DNA from: Arenibacter sp. P308M17
GTDB taxonomy: Bacteria; Bacteroidota; Bacteroidia; Flavobacteriales; Flavobacteriaceae
DNA: 64,000 nucleotides
NCBI RefSeq assembly: GCF_003426735.1
Contig: NZ_QVON01000002.1
Coordinates: forward strand, 124,001-188,000
Direction of reading: 5' to 3'
Position 1 is the first letter of the stretch, and each line of letters starts with the position of its first letter. Positions 35,643 through 44,797 of this stretch are shown here, one piece after another. The position numbers were made by a program, and so were the translations under genes. The notes beneath the pieces were generated by a model, which saw only the letters and a program-made list of their open reading frames with translations, had not been told where the DNA came from and made no database searches.

Positions 35643-37351
35643 TAACCTATATTCAGTTCTTTAAGGATTCTTTCAATTTTGGCATCGAGTTCGGCATCCA
35701 CTTTTTTGTAGTCCGCCGCCTTGTCCAGTTTGGTGTTAATGCTAAAATAAAATTTGATCTTAGGTTCCGTACCGCTTGGCCTGGCCGCCATTTTGGTACC
35801 ATCTTCGGTAATGTAGATCAGGACGTTGGATTTTGGAATATCTATAGGGGTCACTTTGCCCGTCAATACATTTTTAGAGGTCGCCGTATTGTAATCTTCC
35901 ACAATTACTACTTTGGAACCATCGATAGTATCCACAGGATTATCCTTAAAATCGATCATCATCTGCTTAATTTCCTCCGCTCCGGACATTCCCTTTTTGG
36001 TCAGGGAAATTAATTTTTCCTTAAAGAACCCATAGTCCACATAGCAATCTATCAGATCCTTGTAGAACGAACTGCCATTGGCCTTGGCATTGGCACCAAT
36101 TTCACAGGCCAGGAGGGTAGCGGTCACCGCATCCTTGTCCCTTACAAAATCGCCTACCATAAAACCAAAGCTCTCCTCGCCACCGCCAATGAAAGGCTGC
36201 TCAGGGAAATCCTTGATCATTTTGGCGATCCATTTAAAGCCGGTAAGGGCGGTCTTACATTCTACTCCATAGCCTTTGGCCAAGGCGTCCATCATAGGTG
36301 TGGAAACAATGGTGGAAGCGATAAATTCCTTGCCGGTGATTCCTTTTTTCTTCCTTTGGTCCAACAAAAACTTGGTCATCATAATCATGGCCTGATTGCC
36401 GTTCAGGATTTCCATTTCCCCTTCCAAATTACGCACGGCCACTCCTAGTCGGTCGCTATCCGGATCGGTGCCGATTACCATATCCGCTCCAATTTCCTCG
36501 GCCTTTTTAATGGCCATGGACAGGGCTTCCGGTTCCTCTGGGTTTGGGGAGACTACAGTGGGAAAATTACCATCAGGTTTGGCCTGTTCCTCAATAACGG
36601 TCACATTTTTATAACCGGCCCTTTGGAGTACTTCGGGGATAACGGTAATGGAGGTTCCGTGAAGGGAAGTAAATACAATTTTAAAATCGTCCTTGCCCTT
36701 GGCATTGAAGTTCCCATTTTTAACGGAAGCTTCCATAAAGGCATCATCCACCTTTTTATCTATCAATTCTATTAGGCTTTCATCTGCATTAAATTTGATT
36801 TCTTCAAAGGAAAGGCTATTTATTTCATCCACTATGGCCCCGTCCTGGGGGGGTACTATCTGTCCACCATCGCTCCAATATACTTTATAGCCATTGTATT
36901 CCGGTGGGTTGTGCGAAGCCGTTAAAACGATACCTGCGTGGCAGTTCAGGTATTTTACGGCGAAAGATAGTTCGGGGGTGGTGCGCAGTTCCGAAAAAAG
37001 GTATACTTTAATACCATTGGCGGCAAAAACTTGGGCAACGGTCCTGGCCAAGGTATCGCTATTATGCCTACAGTCATAGGCAATGACTACCTTCACTTGT
37101 TCCTTACTATATACTTGATTTAAGTAGTTACTAAGGCCTTGGGTACTTTTTCCCAAGGTATATTTATTTATTCTATTGGTACCGGCACCCATAATGCCGC
37201 GCATCCCTCCGGTTCCAAATTCGAGATCCTTGTAAAAGCGGTCCTTTAGCTCTTCGGTATTGCCTTCTATCAACTTTTGAATCTCGCTCCTGGTCTTATC
37301 ATCGAAAAAATCGGTCAACCAATTTTTGGCATTTTTCAGTATGGCTTCCAT
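35642..37351 (-). CDS. Phosphosugar mutase (phosphoglucomutase/phosphomannomutase)
   Basis: A 569-aa alpha-D-phosphohexomutase with catalytic Ser146 in TASHNPPEYNGYK, metal-binding GTDPDSDRLGVAV, sugar-binding GGGEESFGFMVGDF and phosphate-binding RPSGTEPKIKFYFS. It interconverts hexose 1- and 6-phosphates, supplying precursors for polysaccharides and glycolipids. It lies between the GT2 and ABC exporter genes (45 bp and 1-bp overlap). The glucose or mannose preference is not decided by sequence. Confidence 0.93.
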   Translation of the reverse strand: MEAILKNAKNWLTDFFDDKTRSEIQKLIEGNTEELKDRFYKDLEFGTGGMRGIMGAGTNRINKYTLGKSTQGLSNYLNQVYSKEQVKVVIAYDCRHNSDTLARTVAQVFAANGIKVYLFSELRTTPELSFAVKYLNCHAGIVLTASHNPPEYNGYKVYWSDGGQIVPPQDGAIVDEINSLSFEEIKFNADESLIELIDKKVDDAFMEASVKNGNFNAKGKDDFKIVFTSLHGTSITVIPEVLQRAGYKNVTVIEEQAKPDGNFPTVVSPNPEEPEALSMAIKKAEEIGADMVIGTDPDSDRLGVAVRNLEGEMEILNGNQAMIMMTKFLLDQRKKKGITGKEFIASTIVSTPMMDALAKGYGVECKTALTGFKWIAKMIKDFPEQPFIGGGEESFGFMVGDFVRDKDAVTATLLACEIGANAKANGSSFYKDLIDCYVDYGFFKEKLISLTKKGMSGAEEIKQMMIDFKDNPVDTIDGSKVVIVEDYNTATSKNVLTGKVTPIDIPKSNVLIYITEDGTKMAARPSGTEPKIKFYFSINTKLDKAADYKKVDAELDAKIERILKELNIG

Positions 37352-37396
37352 AGTCGTTTGGTATTATATGTTCTTAAAAATACAAAGAATATTCAT

Positions 37397-38353
37397 TTAT
37401 TGTTCGGAGAGATTTATTTCTTCAGTGATATTGTAACGGGTTTCGTTCTTGCGGGATCTTACCATTATTTCCCCTAAAAAACCTGCGAGGAAAAGCTGCG
37501 TCCCTATCACCATAGCTATCAGTGCAATATAAAATTGTGGTCGCTGCGTTATGAGTCGCCCAAAAGGATTGATGAAGATCTTATCGATACCCAGATATAG
37601 GGCAAAACCAAAACCAATAGTAAACATAAGGACTCCCAGAGCACCAAAAAGGTGCATGGGCCGTTTTCCAAATTTGGAAACGAACCAGATGGTGATCAGA
37701 TCCAAAAAACCATTGATAAAGCGATCCATACCAAATTTGGTCTTCCCATATTTCCGGGCCTGGTGCTGTACTACCTTTTCGTCTATTTTATGAAATCCGG
37801 CACTTTTGGCGAGAACGGGAATATACCGGTGCATTTCCCCGGAGACTTCAATGGTTTTTACGACCTCTTTCTTATAGGCTTTCAGACCGCAATTAAAATC
37901 GTGCAGGCGCACGCCGGAAGTCTTACGGGCAGCCCAATTAAACAATTTGGAAGGAAGGTTTTTACTGAGGATGGAATCGTATCTTTTTTTTTTCCAACCG
38001 GAAATAAGATCGAACCCTTCCTCTGCGATCATTCGGTACAATTCCGGAATTTCCTCCGGATTATCCTGAAGGTCTGCATCCATAGTAATTACCACATCGC
38101 CATGCGCGGCCTTAAATCCGGCATGTAGGGCCTGCGATTTCCCAAAATTCTTTAAGAAACGGATTCCCTTAACATTGGGATTGGAAGCCCCCAATTTGGT
38201 AATTATGTCCCAAGAACCATCGGTACTTCCGTCATCTATAAAAAGTATTTCATATAAAAAATGATTGGATTGCATTACGCGTACAATCCAATCATGCAGT
38301 TCTTTCAACGATTCTTCTTCGTTAAGTAAGGGAATTATTATGGATATATTCAT
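37397..38353 (-). CDS. GT2 glycosyltransferase of the DPM1/GtrB type
   Basis: A 318-aa protein. N-terminal GT-A catalytic domain (SIIIPLLNEEESL, DDGSTDGSWD, and the DxD-type TMDADLQDNPEEI), then two C-terminal membrane helices (about 235-258 and 272-297). This is the architecture of polyprenyl-phosphate glycosyltransferases, which load a sugar on undecaprenyl phosphate. It probably uses a nucleotide sugar derived from the adjacent mutase's product. Located at the inner membrane. Confidence 0.92.
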   Translation of the reverse strand: MNISIIIPLLNEEESLKELHDWIVRVMQSNHFLYEILFIDDGSTDGSWDIITKLGASNPNVKGIRFLKNFGKSQALHAGFKAAHGDVVITMDADLQDNPEEIPELYRMIAEEGFDLISGWKKKRYDSILSKNLPSKLFNWAARKTSGVRLHDFNCGLKAYKKEVVKTIEVSGEMHRYIPVLAKSAGFHKIDEKVVQHQARKYGKTKFGMDRFINGFLDLITIWFVSKFGKRPMHLFGALGVLMFTIGFGFALYLGIDKIFINPFGRLITQRPQFYIALIAMVIGTQLFLAGFLGEIMVRSRKNETRYNITEEINLSEQ

Positions 38354-38388
38354 TCGGTACTAATGGAAAATCTTTTCAAAAGTACAAA

Positions 38389-38913
38389 TTACTGAATAGT
38401 TTCTTTCCTTTTTAAAATTAATGCTGGAATAAGTGATAACAAAAGGCTTGCCACTATACTATAAATTAGCCCAAAGACAATTTGCATGGAAGGTGTAGAG
38501 AATTTTTTACCCATTTCCATTTGGGCATCAATTTGCTCAGGGGTCATTTTAGTGGTTTCCATGAGTAGTCCTCTTTGATATTCCATAGCTTTGTCCATCA
38601 TTTCAGGATCTATAAGTCCGGCCATGATCTGATTGAACAAAATTCCAATGATTCCACCTATTAGGCCAATACCCACGCCAACCTTTAAACCTTCCCCAAA
38701 GGTCATTAAACCGTTATTGTCCCTTTTGAATTGCATCATGCCTATAACGATCACCGCAAGCATTATTAAAAGACTAACTCCCAGTACCATCATTCCGCCT
38801 TGGTAATGCATATCCAACGAATAAAGCATTAGAGCAAATACAACGCTCAAGGCACCTAGGATAAGTCCATAGGTTAAAGCGTATTTTCCTGTTTTTGGTT
38901 TGGTTTCTTCCAT
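38389..38913 (-). CDS. DUF4199 membrane protein
   Basis: A protein of 174 aa from ATG at 38913 (MEETKPKTGKYAL). Four hydrophobic segments in two pairs, with a GLKVGVGIGLIGGIIGILFN turn, fit the DUF4199 family, which in flavobacteria often sits just before a GT2 gene as here (35 bp). No catalytic residues are known. It is the first gene of the DUF4199-GT2-mutase-ABC operon, divergent from rpmE2. Confidence 0.85.
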   Translation of the reverse strand: MEETKPKTGKYALTYGLILGALSVVFALMLYSLDMHYQGGMMVLGVSLLIMLAVIVIGMMQFKRDNNGLMTFGEGLKVGVGIGLIGGIIGILFNQIMAGLIDPEMMDKAMEYQRGLLMETTKMTPEQIDAQMEMGKKFSTPSMQIVFGLIYSIVASLLLSLIPALILKRKETIQ

Positions 38914-39015
38914 GTTGATTAAATTTTGAATAGTTATTAGGATTAGTGTTAAAGTCATTAAATTTGTTACGTTTAAAGATAGGCAATTTTTATTTTTCTT
39001 TTTTGGGATTTAAAG

Positions 39016-39045
39016 TTGTTCTTTTCAGAAAAATATTTAAATTTG
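39016..39045 (+). promoter_or_regulatory. Promoter of rpmE2
   Basis: TTG (39016-39018), 19 bp, then TAAATTTG (39038-39045): an exact Bacteroidota TTG-N19-TAnnTTTG arrangement. Transcription should begin near 39052, leaving a leader of about 20 nt before the ATG. Confidence 0.75.
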
Positions 39046-39072
39046 CACCTCGAAATTAAGCAGGAACAAAAC

Positions 39073-39324
39073 ATGAAAAAAGATATACATCCAGGGAATT
39101 ATAGATTGGTAGCCTTTAAGGACATGTCCAATGAAGAGGTATTCATCACTAAATCCACAGCCGATACCAAAGAAACTTTAGATGTTGATGGGGTTGAATA
39201 TCCATTGGTCAAATTGGAAATTTCCAGAACTTCACATCCATTCTATACCGGTAAGGCCAAATTTTTGGATACCGCAGGACGTATCGATAAATTCAAGAAC
39301 AAATACGATAAGTTCAAAAAATAA
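39073..39324 (+). CDS. rpmE2: 50S ribosomal protein L31 type B
   Basis: An 83-aa ribosomal protein starting [10 protein letters not shown], with [21 protein letters not shown]. The longer open frame begins upstream of the predicted transcription start and is not used. It has no zinc-binding CxxC motifs, so it is the type B (zinc-independent, C-) form. In zinc-starved bacteria this form can replace type A; here I see no Zur-like operator, and the promoter looks like a strong constitutive one. A terminator follows directly. Confidence 0.95.
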   Translation: MKKDIHPGNYRLVAFKDMSNEEVFITKSTADTKETLDVDGVEYPLVKLEISRTSHPFYTGKAKFLDTAGRIDKFKNKYDKFKK

Positions 39325-39348
39325 TATTTTCTTTACAAAAGAGTTATT

Positions 39349-39375
39349 AAGTCACGCAGAAGCGTGACTTTTTTT
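39349..39375 (+). terminator. Intrinsic terminator of rpmE2
   Basis: A perfect 9-bp stem, AAGTCACGC/GCGTGACTT, with loop AGAA and a run of T. Confidence 0.92.
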
Positions 39376-39378
39376 GTT

Positions 39379-39576
39379 ATAATTTAGTATAGTACATGAC
39401 AAAATTCCATTTCGAAAGATTTTCCTTAATTTTCAACCCCAACCCTAAAGGGTAAAATCAAGGAAAATCAGGCTCCCCTGCCTACCGGACAGGCAGGCTT
39501 TAGGGTTTGGGGCAATACGGATTTTCCGAAAAATATTGTTAAAACTATTTTTGTCATGTACTTAAGATAATTTAGT
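39379..39576. repeat. MITE-like repeat family B, copy 1, with flanking direct repeat
   Basis: The terminal inverted repeats AGTACATGACAAAA (39391-39404) and its complement ending at 39562 enclose about 172 bp. A 10-bp direct repeat, ATAATTTAGT, flanks it at 39379-39388 and 39567-39576, resembling a target-site duplication. The inner part is also a long imperfect inverted repeat, with AACCCTAAAG against CTTTAGGGTT. Closely similar to 61967-62139 in direct orientation. No coding capacity. Confidence 0.85.
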
Positions 39577-39579
39577 TGT

Positions 39580-40755
39580 ATGAACTATATTCTTTTTGAC
39601 GGTACGGTTAGAAGGGCATTGTTGCCGTTCACATTTACCAGACCTGTTGCAGATATTAGGATCGGTGTTCTCACCATTAGGGAAAAGTGGGAAAATTATC
39701 TGGGGAGCACAATTACCACCATAACCGAGGATTATCTTTCCGAAAGATTTCCTATGGTGGAAATGGACGAAAATGTGCTTATTAATGCTTCCTTTTTGCC
39801 CAATCCGGACTTGGTTGGGATAGTGGCCCAATTAAATGAAAAAGAGGCGGTGTTTTATGGCGGGGAGGTAATCGCCTTTTTTGCCAAGGAAACCCAGGAA
39901 GAAGTTGATTTTTCCACCTACGCCCATATTGAATACGAAGGTCCCGTACTGCGAATTGAAAATACTTGGGATATCTTTTCAAAAAATGGGGAGGCCATGC
40001 AGGCAGATTTCGAGCTGTTGACCAAGGGCAGAAAAAGTGCCCCCATTTCCAAGACCAATAGTGTGGTACACCCGGAAAATATATTTTTGGAAGAAGGTGC
40101 CAGTGTGGAATACAGTATATTAAATGCTTCCGAAGGCCCCATTTACTTGGGCAAAAACTCCGAAGTATGGGAAGGCAACCTTATTCGGGGAGGTTTCGCC
40201 CTTTGCGAAAAGGCAGTGGTGAAAATGGGCGCCAGAATCTATGGCCCTACCACTGTAGGCCCCTATAGTAAAGTTTGTGGCGAAATTTCCAATTCTGTAC
40301 TTATAGGATATTCCAGTAAGGGGCATGAAGGCTATCTGGGCAATTCGGTGCTGGGGGAATGGTGCAATATTGGTGCCGATTCCAATAATTCGAACTTAAA
40401 AAATAATTATGCAAAGGTGCGCCTATGGAATTATGATACCGAAAAATTTGAACAGACCGGACTACAGTTTTGCGGGCTAATGATGGGCGATCATAGCAAA
40501 ACGGCCATAAATACCATGTTCAATACCGGAACGGTAATTGGTGTAAACTGTAATATTTATGTCCCCGGATTCCCCAGGAATTTTGTTCCCAGTTTTAGTT
40601 GGGGAGGGGCTTCCGGTTTCACTACATACCAGCCCCAAAAGGCCTATGAAGCTGCAAAGGTCATGATGGCACGTAGGGGGGTGGAATTCAATGAAATGGA
40701 TGCCAGGATTTTGGACCACGTTTTTGAGGAAACCAAAAGGTGGCGCAAAGATTAA
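39580..40755 (+). CDS. GlmU-like NDP-sugar protein with left-handed beta-helix
   Basis: A 391-aa protein. The N-terminal 160 residues (MNYILFDGTVRRALLPFTFT, then DIRIGVLTIREKW) form a diverged nucleotidyltransferase-like domain without the GxGxRxxPxxK loop. The C-terminal 200 residues are a hexapeptide left-handed beta-helix (YLGKNSEVWEGNLIRGG, GARIYGPTTVGPYSKVCGEI). Flavobacterial proteins of this type are called GlmU family or putative sugar nucleotidyltransferase. An acyl- or nucleotidyl-transferase role is possible but catalysis by the N-domain is doubtful. The start follows repeat B by 3 bp, so its promoter may lie in the repeat. Confidence 0.75.
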   Translation: MNYILFDGTVRRALLPFTFTRPVADIRIGVLTIREKWENYLGSTITTITEDYLSERFPMVEMDENVLINASFLPNPDLVGIVAQLNEKEAVFYGGEVIAFFAKETQEEVDFSTYAHIEYEGPVLRIENTWDIFSKNGEAMQADFELLTKGRKSAPISKTNSVVHPENIFLEEGASVEYSILNASEGPIYLGKNSEVWEGNLIRGGFALCEKAVVKMGARIYGPTTVGPYSKVCGEISNSVLIGYSSKGHEGYLGNSVLGEWCNIGADSNNSNLKNNYAKVRLWNYDTEKFEQTGLQFCGLMMGDHSKTAINTMFNTGTVIGVNCNIYVPGFPRNFVPSFSWGGASGFTTYQPQKAYEAAKVMMARRGVEFNEMDARILDHVFEETKRWRKD

Positions 40756-40813
40756 AAAAATCAAAAATTTTTTTATTTTGCCTCACCCGGAACTGCTGAA
40801 AAGGCAGTCCCGA

Positions 40814-40830
40814 CCTCTCCCAAGGAGAGG
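40814..40830. repeat. Small hairpin in an AT-poor intergenic patch
   Basis: CCTCTCC/GGAGAGG with loop CAA, in a GC-rich block (40780-40880) that also has ACCGG dyads. The block separates the GlmU-like gene and mtaB (262 bp). A dispersed element is likely; no gene is visible. Confidence 0.4.
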
Positions 40831-40953
40831 TAAACCGGTCCATACCGGCACGGACGGACCCTGACCAAGGGGGTCGGAGAATCTATAGATTGTCTCTCTT
40901 CATAATAAATTGACCAAACCTTAGGCAATTTTATAGGGATTCCTATTTATTGG

Positions 40954-40961
40954 TATATTTG
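40954..40961 (+). promoter_or_regulatory. Possible -7 box for mtaB
   Basis: TATATTTG fits TAnnTTTG about 57 bp before the mtaB ATG. No clear TTG lies 19 bp upstream, so this is a weaker call than the rpmH or rpmE2 promoters. Confidence 0.4.
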
Positions 40962-41017
40962 CAAACGTTTGGGATCAATGTATTAAAAACCGAATTGGAT
41001 TCGGTCCAAGAAGAACC

Positions 41018-42349
41018 ATGATGAAGAAAAAAGTCGCTTTCTATACCCTGGGCTGCAAGCTCAATTTTTCCGAAACCTCGACCATAGCCAGGAACTTGAT
41101 AGAGGAAGGCTTTGAGCGTGTTGATTTTTCCGAAAATGCGGATATGTATGTCATCAATACCTGTTCCGTTACGGAAAATGCGGATAAGCGATTTAAATCC
41201 ATCGTAAAGCAAGCACAAAAGAGCAATCCCAACGCCTTTGTTGCGGCCATAGGGTGCTATGCACAGCTTAAACCCGAAGAATTGGCAGCGGTGGACGGTG
41301 TTGATCTGGTCTTGGGAGCCACGGAAAAGTTTAAGATCGCGGATTATGTAAATGATCTTTCCAAAAACGATTTTGGACAGGTACATTCCTGCGAAATAGA
41401 GGAGGCCGACTTTTATGTGGGCAGTTATGCCATAGGGGACCGTACCAGGGCATTTCTAAAGGTACAGGATGGCTGCGATTACAAATGCACCTATTGTACG
41501 ATTCCTTTGGCCAGGGGGATTTCGAGAAGTGATACCCTTCAGAATGTTCTTAATAATGCCGCTGAAATCTCATCTAAGGGCATCAAGGAAATTGTACTTA
41601 CAGGGGTTAATATAGGTGATTATGGTAAGGGGGAATTTGGCAATAAAAAGCATGAACATACCTTTTTGGATCTGGTAAAGGCCTTGGATAGGGTAGAGGG
41701 CATACACCGCCTGCGAATTTCCTCCATTGAACCCAATTTGTTGAAAAATGAAACCATAGATTTTGTGGCGCAGAGCAATTCCTTTGTACCCCATTTCCAC
41801 ATTCCCCTACAAAGCGGTAGCGATGCCATTTTAAAATTGATGAGCAGAAGATATTTGACCCATTTATATGTAGATAGGGTTAAAAAAATAAAGGAAGTGA
41901 TGCCGGATGCCTGTATTGGGGTCGATGTCATAGTTGGATTTCCAGGGGAAACCGAAGCACATTTTTTGGAGACCTATAATTTCCTAAATGAACTCGATAT
42001 TTCCTATTTGCATGTATTTACCTACTCTGAAAGGGATAATACCAAGGCAACGGAATTGTCCGGGGTAATCCCTAAAAAAGTAAGGAATAAAAGAAGTAAA
42101 ATGTTGAGGGGACTTTCCGTTAAAAAAAGAAGGGCGTTCTATGAGGGGCAATTGGGCACGACCAGAACCGTTTTGTACGAAGCCGAAAACAAGGAGGGAT
42201 ACATACATGGCTTTACCGAGAATTATATAAAGATAAAAACACCGTGGAACCCTAGCTTGGTAAATACCTTGCACGAAATTCAACTTACGGAAATTGATGA
42301 TGATGGAATGGTAAGGGGTATTGAGGTGGGCAGTATGGTAACTGTCTAG
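41018..42349 (+). CDS. mtaB: tRNA t6A37 methylthiotransferase MtaB
   Basis: A 443-aa radical-SAM enzyme that converts t6A37 to ms2t6A37 in tRNAs reading ANN codons. The N-terminal UPF0004 domain has three cluster cysteines (YTLGCKLN, INTCSVTE, AIGCYAQ). The radical-SAM core has CDYKCTYCTIPLARG, and a C-terminal TRAM-like domain begins near residue 375. It is assigned to MtaB rather than MiaB by the short N-terminus and the GCKLN, YCTIPLARG form. ATG 41018 or 41021. Confidence 0.93.
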   Translation: MMKKKVAFYTLGCKLNFSETSTIARNLIEEGFERVDFSENADMYVINTCSVTENADKRFKSIVKQAQKSNPNAFVAAIGCYAQLKPEELAAVDGVDLVLGATEKFKIADYVNDLSKNDFGQVHSCEIEEADFYVGSYAIGDRTRAFLKVQDGCDYKCTYCTIPLARGISRSDTLQNVLNNAAEISSKGIKEIVLTGVNIGDYGKGEFGNKKHEHTFLDLVKALDRVEGIHRLRISSIEPNLLKNETIDFVAQSNSFVPHFHIPLQSGSDAILKLMSRRYLTHLYVDRVKKIKEVMPDACIGVDVIVGFPGETEAHFLETYNFLNELDISYLHVFTYSERDNTKATELSGVIPKKVRNKRSKMLRGLSVKKRRAFYEGQLGTTRTVLYEAENKEGYIHGFTENYIKIKTPWNPSLVNTLHEIQLTEIDDDGMVRGIEVGSMVTV

Positions 42350-42394
42350 ATATACTAAAAGCTACTAAATATAGGGTCCAAAGGGATAAAATAA

Positions 42395-42423
42395 AAAAGC
42401 CTCCCATTTACGGGAGGCTTTTT
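42395..42423. terminator. Bidirectional intrinsic terminator
   Basis: AAAAGCCTCCC/GGGAGGCTTTT with loop ATTTAC separates mtaB and the convergent small acetyltransferase-like gene. Confidence 0.92.
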
Positions 42424-42429
42424 ATATCG

Positions 42430-42723
42430 TTATATTCTTATCCCTACCGGAAGCATTTCCTTGTATTGCCGGTTTTTCCTTAAAAAACCTGCAATTTGGG
42501 GACTGGTAGGTACAACCCGTAAATTTTGTTCTTGGATATGGCTCAGGACACTTTTAATGAATTCCTCTTTAAAACCTTCCTTTGTTATTTCCTCGGGAAT
42601 CACAAGCTTTGTTAAAAAAACTTTGCGCTCTTGGGAAGAGTATTCAATTTTGGCCAAGTGGCCGTCAACCCTGGCTTCAAATTGTCTCAAGAAGCCATTG
42701 TCCTTAATTTCTACTTCATTCAT
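42430..42723 (-). CDS. Small GNAT-like acetyltransferase (YjdJ type)
   Basis: A 97-aa protein with a minimal GNAT fold: KIEYSSQERKVFLTKLVIPEE (beta strands) and a C-terminal helix-strand VVPTSPQIAGFLRKN where the CoA-binding region of YjdJ/GNAT-related proteins sits. It is far shorter than standard GNATs. Acyl donor and target are unknown. Single gene; the start ATG at 42723 is followed in reverse by no obvious SD. Confidence 0.75.
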   Translation of the reverse strand: MNEVEIKDNGFLRQFEARVDGHLAKIEYSSQERKVFLTKLVIPEEITKEGFKEEFIKSVLSHIQEQNLRVVPTSPQIAGFLRKNRQYKEMLPVGIRI

Positions 42724-42866
42724 ATAGTTTGATTTTAAATAATGACTAATTTTGGATCATAACGTTCTCAAATTACAATCTAGGCTTGTAAACTAAATAA
42801 ACGCATAAGCAGGGACGAAAAAGCCAAGAAAACAAAGTTAGTGAAAAATTCGTTATTATCCTATTT

Positions 42867-43544
42867 ATGATTGAAAACCGGACGGTCCAAAATAAAAAAC
42901 ATGTTTATTTCATGCCCGGCATGGCGGCCAATCCCACTATATTTGACAAATTGGAACTGCCTACGGCCATTTTTGAGAAGCATTTTTTGGATTGGTCGGT
43001 TCCCGATAAGGATATGAGCCTGGAGGATTATGCCCTGAAAATGTCCCACCAAATTAAACATGAGGATGCAGTTCTGATAGGGGTGTCCTTCGGCGGTATT
43101 TTGGTACAGGAGATGGCCAAGCACATTAAGGTGGAAAAGGTCATTATTATTTCGAGCGTCAAAAGTAATTCGGAACTGCCCAAAAGAATGATTTTTGCCA
43201 AGTATACCAAAGTGCACAAATTATTGCCTACCGGTCTGGTGAACAATATGGAGCTTTTGGCCAAATATGCCTTTGGCGAAACCATCCCCAAACGCCTGGC
43301 CCTTTACGAGCAGTACTTGTCCGTCCGGGATAAGTATTATTTGGATTGGTCCATAGATGCAATAGTGAACTGGAAACAGACAAAATGCGCCGATAATATT
43401 GTTCATATTCATGGTGATAAGGATCCGGTCTTTCCCATAGCCTATATAAAAGATTGTATTAGGGTCAAAAATGGGACACATACCATGATTATTCATCGCG
43501 CAAAATGGTTTAATGAGCACTTGCCTACAATTATTTTGCAATAA
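42867..43544 (+). CDS. Alpha/beta hydrolase
   Basis: A 225-aa protein. Nucleophile elbow GVSFGG (Ser74), acid in HIHGDKDPVFP, and C-terminal histidine in NGTHTMI, the canonical triad. The N-terminal strand YFMPGMAANP is the oxyanion region. No signal peptide, so cytoplasmic. The substrate cannot be inferred. Repeat family A follows it by 12 bp. Confidence 0.87.
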   Translation: MIENRTVQNKKHVYFMPGMAANPTIFDKLELPTAIFEKHFLDWSVPDKDMSLEDYALKMSHQIKHEDAVLIGVSFGGILVQEMAKHIKVEKVIIISSVKSNSELPKRMIFAKYTKVHKLLPTGLVNNMELLAKYAFGETIPKRLALYEQYLSVRDKYYLDWSIDAIVNWKQTKCADNIVHIHGDKDPVFPIAYIKDCIRVKNGTHTMIIHRAKWFNEHLPTIILQ

Positions 43545-43556
43545 GGCAGTTGTATA

Positions 43557-43730
43557 TAGAAACTGTTTAAATTCTATCCTTTGGTTCTTTTAGGCGCCTT
43601 TCAATGATTAAGCTATTTTACGGTCCGTAGCTTTGGTTATGTTCCCAAGAGCAATCGGGATTAAAATACCTTAGCCTGACGAAAAATATACTTTAAAATG
43701 TTCCAAAAGCAAAATATAAACAGTTTCTTA
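43557..43730. repeat. MITE-like repeat family A, copy 2
   Basis: 174 bp bounded by TAGAAACTGTTTAAATT and the inverted AAACAGTTTCTTA. In inverted orientation it matches 14664-14902 along its length, sharing the CCTTTGGTTCTTTTA and CGGTCCGTAGCT blocks. It occupies most of the 296-bp gap before the lytic transglycosylase gene. Confidence 0.8.
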
Positions 43731-43840
43731 ATATCTTTGAGGTAGAAACGGATAAATGATCCTGACCTCCGAGGAGGAAATGTTACTACTAAATGTAGTA
43801 AGACGTATACTATAATTTTAATATTTAAAAAATTGAACAG

Positions 43841-44797
43841 ATGAAGGTTATAAAGAACATTTTAATGATTTTGGGAGTTTTTTTTGTTGGAAGCACCTTA
43901 ATATTTGCTGTACAAAACCAGTATAGGGAAACTTCCGTGGCGGTTGTGGAACCTGAGGCCAAAGCAATTGATAGTGACGAACCGGGCTATCGGATTACGG
44001 CCATTGAGATTCCGGACGATTTAAACTTTGCAGGGGAGCCGGTTCCTTTTGACGATCCGGAAATTATGGAACGGGTAGACCGTGAGTTTTTGGTGAACAC
44101 CTATTGGCAGTCCAATGCCCTTTTACTTATGAAAAGGGCCCATAAATTCTTCCCCATTATAGAACCTATCTTGGCGAAAAATGGAATTCCGGACGACTTT
44201 AAATACTTGGCCTTGGCGGAAAGCGGGCTTCAAAATGTGGTTTCACCGGCCGGTGCCACGGGCTTTTGGCAGATTATGAGTGCCACGGGAAAAGAATACG
44301 GCCTGGAAATCAACAGCAATGTGGATGAAAGGTACCATGTTGAAAAATCGACTGAAGTGGCCTGTAAATACCTAAAAAAGTCCAAGGAGAAATTTGGAAG
44401 TTGGACCTTGGCCGCAGCTGCATACAATGCGGGGGCAGGAGGCATCCAAAAGTATATGGGAATACAAAAAGCCGATGGCTATTATGACCTTCTTTTAGGG
44501 GAAGAAACAGGTCGCTATGTATTCCGTATATTGGCCATTAAGGAAATATTATCCAATCCCGAAAAATACGGCTTCCATATTGAAAAGGAAGATATGTATA
44601 CCGCCGTCCCCACCTTTAATGTTGAAATTGAAGAGCCAGTGGACAATTTTGCCGATTTTGCGGCACTCTATGAAATCAACTATAAAATATTAAAGCGACA
44701 TAACCCTTGGTTGAGGGAACCCCATTTAAACAATGCTTCCAAAAAGAAGTATACTATAGAAATTCCAAACAAAGGTTACTATAAGATCTCCAAGTAA
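43841..44797 (+). CDS. Lytic transglycosylase (SLT domain)
   Basis: A 318-aa envelope protein. An N-terminal hydrophobic segment (ILMILGVFFVGSTLIFAV) acts as signal or anchor. The SLT/goose-lysozyme-like domain has catalytic Glu127 in LALAESGLQN, then AGATGFWQIM and AAAYNAGAGGI. No LysM repeats are visible, unlike MltD. It cleaves peptidoglycan between MurNAc and GlcNAc. The stop overlaps the ATG of the cardiolipin synthase gene (TAATG), so both are likely coupled envelope genes. Confidence 0.93.
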   Translation: MKVIKNILMILGVFFVGSTLIFAVQNQYRETSVAVVEPEAKAIDSDEPGYRITAIEIPDDLNFAGEPVPFDDPEIMERVDREFLVNTYWQSNALLLMKRAHKFFPIIEPILAKNGIPDDFKYLALAESGLQNVVSPAGATGFWQIMSATGKEYGLEINSNVDERYHVEKSTEVACKYLKKSKEKFGSWTLAAAAYNAGAGGIQKYMGIQKADGYYDLLLGEETGRYVFRILAIKEILSNPEKYGFHIEKEDMYTAVPTFNVEIEEPVDNFADFAALYEINYKILKRHNPWLREPHLNNASKKKYTIEIPNKGYYKISK

